Made by a program: the position numbers and the translations under genes
Part shown: positions 35,384-35,735 of the stretch, in pieces
How positions within the stretch are numbered: position 1 is the first letter of the stretch
How the letters are laid out: the number at the start of each line of letters is the position of its first letter
The notes under the pieces: model-generated
Told to the model about the DNA's origin: nothing
The model's database searches: none
What the model saw: only the letters and a program-made list of their open reading frames with translations
IMG/VR virus record: IMGVR_UViG_3300008448_011429
Location: 1-35,735 of that record
Length of the DNA: 35,735 nt
Source: a virus
Reading direction: 5' to 3' (one strand)

Positions 35384-35455
35384 CTCCCCGAACTGGATTC
35401 GAACCAGTAACCATTCGCTTAACAGGCGAAAGCTCTACCGTTGAGCTATCGGAGA
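35384..35455 (-). tRNA. tRNA-Asn (anticodon GTT)
   Basis: On the minus strand, acceptor stem TCTCCGA/TCGGGGA, anticodon stem TTCGC/GCGAA with loop CTGTTAA (GTT) and T-loop TTCGAAT are all present. CCA is not encoded. It lies between the reductase and HNH genes. Confidence 0.93.
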
Positions 35456-35463
35456 TTAGGTAA

Positions 35464-35735
35464 TCAGACTATCTGACATCCACCTGCACTACAAGCATAT
35501 TCCTTTGCGGATTCAGTATTGTCTTCTGCCTCGTATTTAGACAAGTCCTTAAAGTTAACTTTAACCTTAGGATGTGCTGAATAGGTTGTAGAATCAATCT
35601 GCTCAAATGGTGCCTGAGCATAGGTGTGGCTGTCACCGCCGGGAAGGAACGAGATGCCTGTTGCGACATCAAAGTTTTCCCAGAGCCAGTTACCGACTTC
35701 AAGGAATTCAGAGTCCTTGTAGTTGACGGTGATTG
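35464..35735 (-). CDS. nrdJ: Adenosylcobalamin-dependent ribonucleotide reductase, C-terminus (partial)
   Basis: The last 90 codons of a gene that enters from the right edge. The fragment shows FLEVGNWLWENFD, ISFLPGGDSHTYAQAPFEQI, YEAEDNTESAKEYACSAGGC and a final QIV. This matches the end of monomeric class II reductases (NrdJ). The C-terminal pair C-x4-C (here CSAGGC) passes electrons to the active site. The enzyme makes deoxynucleotides for phage DNA synthesis and needs vitamin B12, so the host must have cobalamin. The reading frame ends at the TGA at 35464-35466. Confidence 0.85.
   Translation of the reverse strand, partial: ITVNYKDSEFLEVGNWLWENFDVATGISFLPGGDSHTYAQAPFEQIDSTTYSAHPKVKVNFKDLSKYEAEDNTESAKEYACSAGGCQIV

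Noticed and set aside
35382-35414. Upstream extension of the small HNH gene
   Set aside because: These codons fall inside tRNA-Asn.
35469-35702. 77-aa minus-strand frame at the right edge
   Set aside because: It is out of frame with the clearly recognisable NrdJ C-terminus on the same strand.

Overview
The window reads as part of a large T4-like (myovirus-type) phage genome, probably from an aquatic environment. The evidence is a dense gene layout with ATGA/TAATG overlaps, genes on both strands, scattered tRNA genes, late promoters of the T4/cyanophage type (consensus NATAAATA or NCTAAATA), and many proteins resembling the conserved virion and accessory proteins of T4-like cyanophages. No terminase, portal, major capsid, tail-sheath or polymerase gene is visible here. 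The host is not proven. Three clues hint at an environmental Gram-negative host, possibly of the Planctomycetes/PVC type: a VPAPG...RRR tail of PEP-CTERM type, an adenosylcobalamin-dependent (class II) ribonucleotide reductase, and a secreted trypsin-like protease.

Layout. 1-3464 (+): the end of an unknown gene, a PEP-CTERM-like protein, an LpxH-like metallophosphoesterase, several tiny membrane proteins, tRNA-Glu, two small conserved genes, a SpoU RNA methyltransferase whose 3' end overlaps tRNA-Gln, and a GroES-like co-chaperonin. 3461-16424 (-): a nucleotidyltransferase-like gene, a small virion-type protein, then three very large adsorption/depolymerase genes. These are a 694-aa fibre, a 938-aa heparinase II/III-like lyase, and a 2137-aa protein built of two tandem units of about 940 aa. 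16465-18984: small genes on both strands, including a tandem pair of paralogues. 19033-20984 (+): a translation-related cluster with a 41-aa basic protein, tRNA-Gly, an unclassified pseudoknotted RNA, tRNA-Tyr, a circularly permuted tmRNA, an S20-like basic protein, two unknown genes and an RMF-like protein. 21007-32781 (-): virion-type proteins interrupted by a NUMOD-repeat gene and a PD-(D/E)XK exonuclease. 32821-35735: an HNH nuclease and an FmdB-like zinc ribbon (+), then on the minus strand a RuvC-like resolvase, a trypsin-like lipoprotein, a second HNH protein, tRNA-Asn and the C-terminus of NrdJ.

How the parts may work together. Five tRNAs, a tmRNA, a SpoU methylase, an S20-like and an RMF-like protein and a co-chaperonin suggest the phage modifies or rescues host translation. 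The large tail genes would attack host surface polysaccharide. The resolvase, exonuclease and ribonucleotide reductase serve DNA metabolism.

The two strongest novelties are the phage-encoded permuted tmRNA (pieces at about 19484-19549 and 19645-19804) and a promoter geometry that puts the -10 or late element 5-6 nt before the ATG at many genes, implying leaderless or almost leaderless mRNAs.
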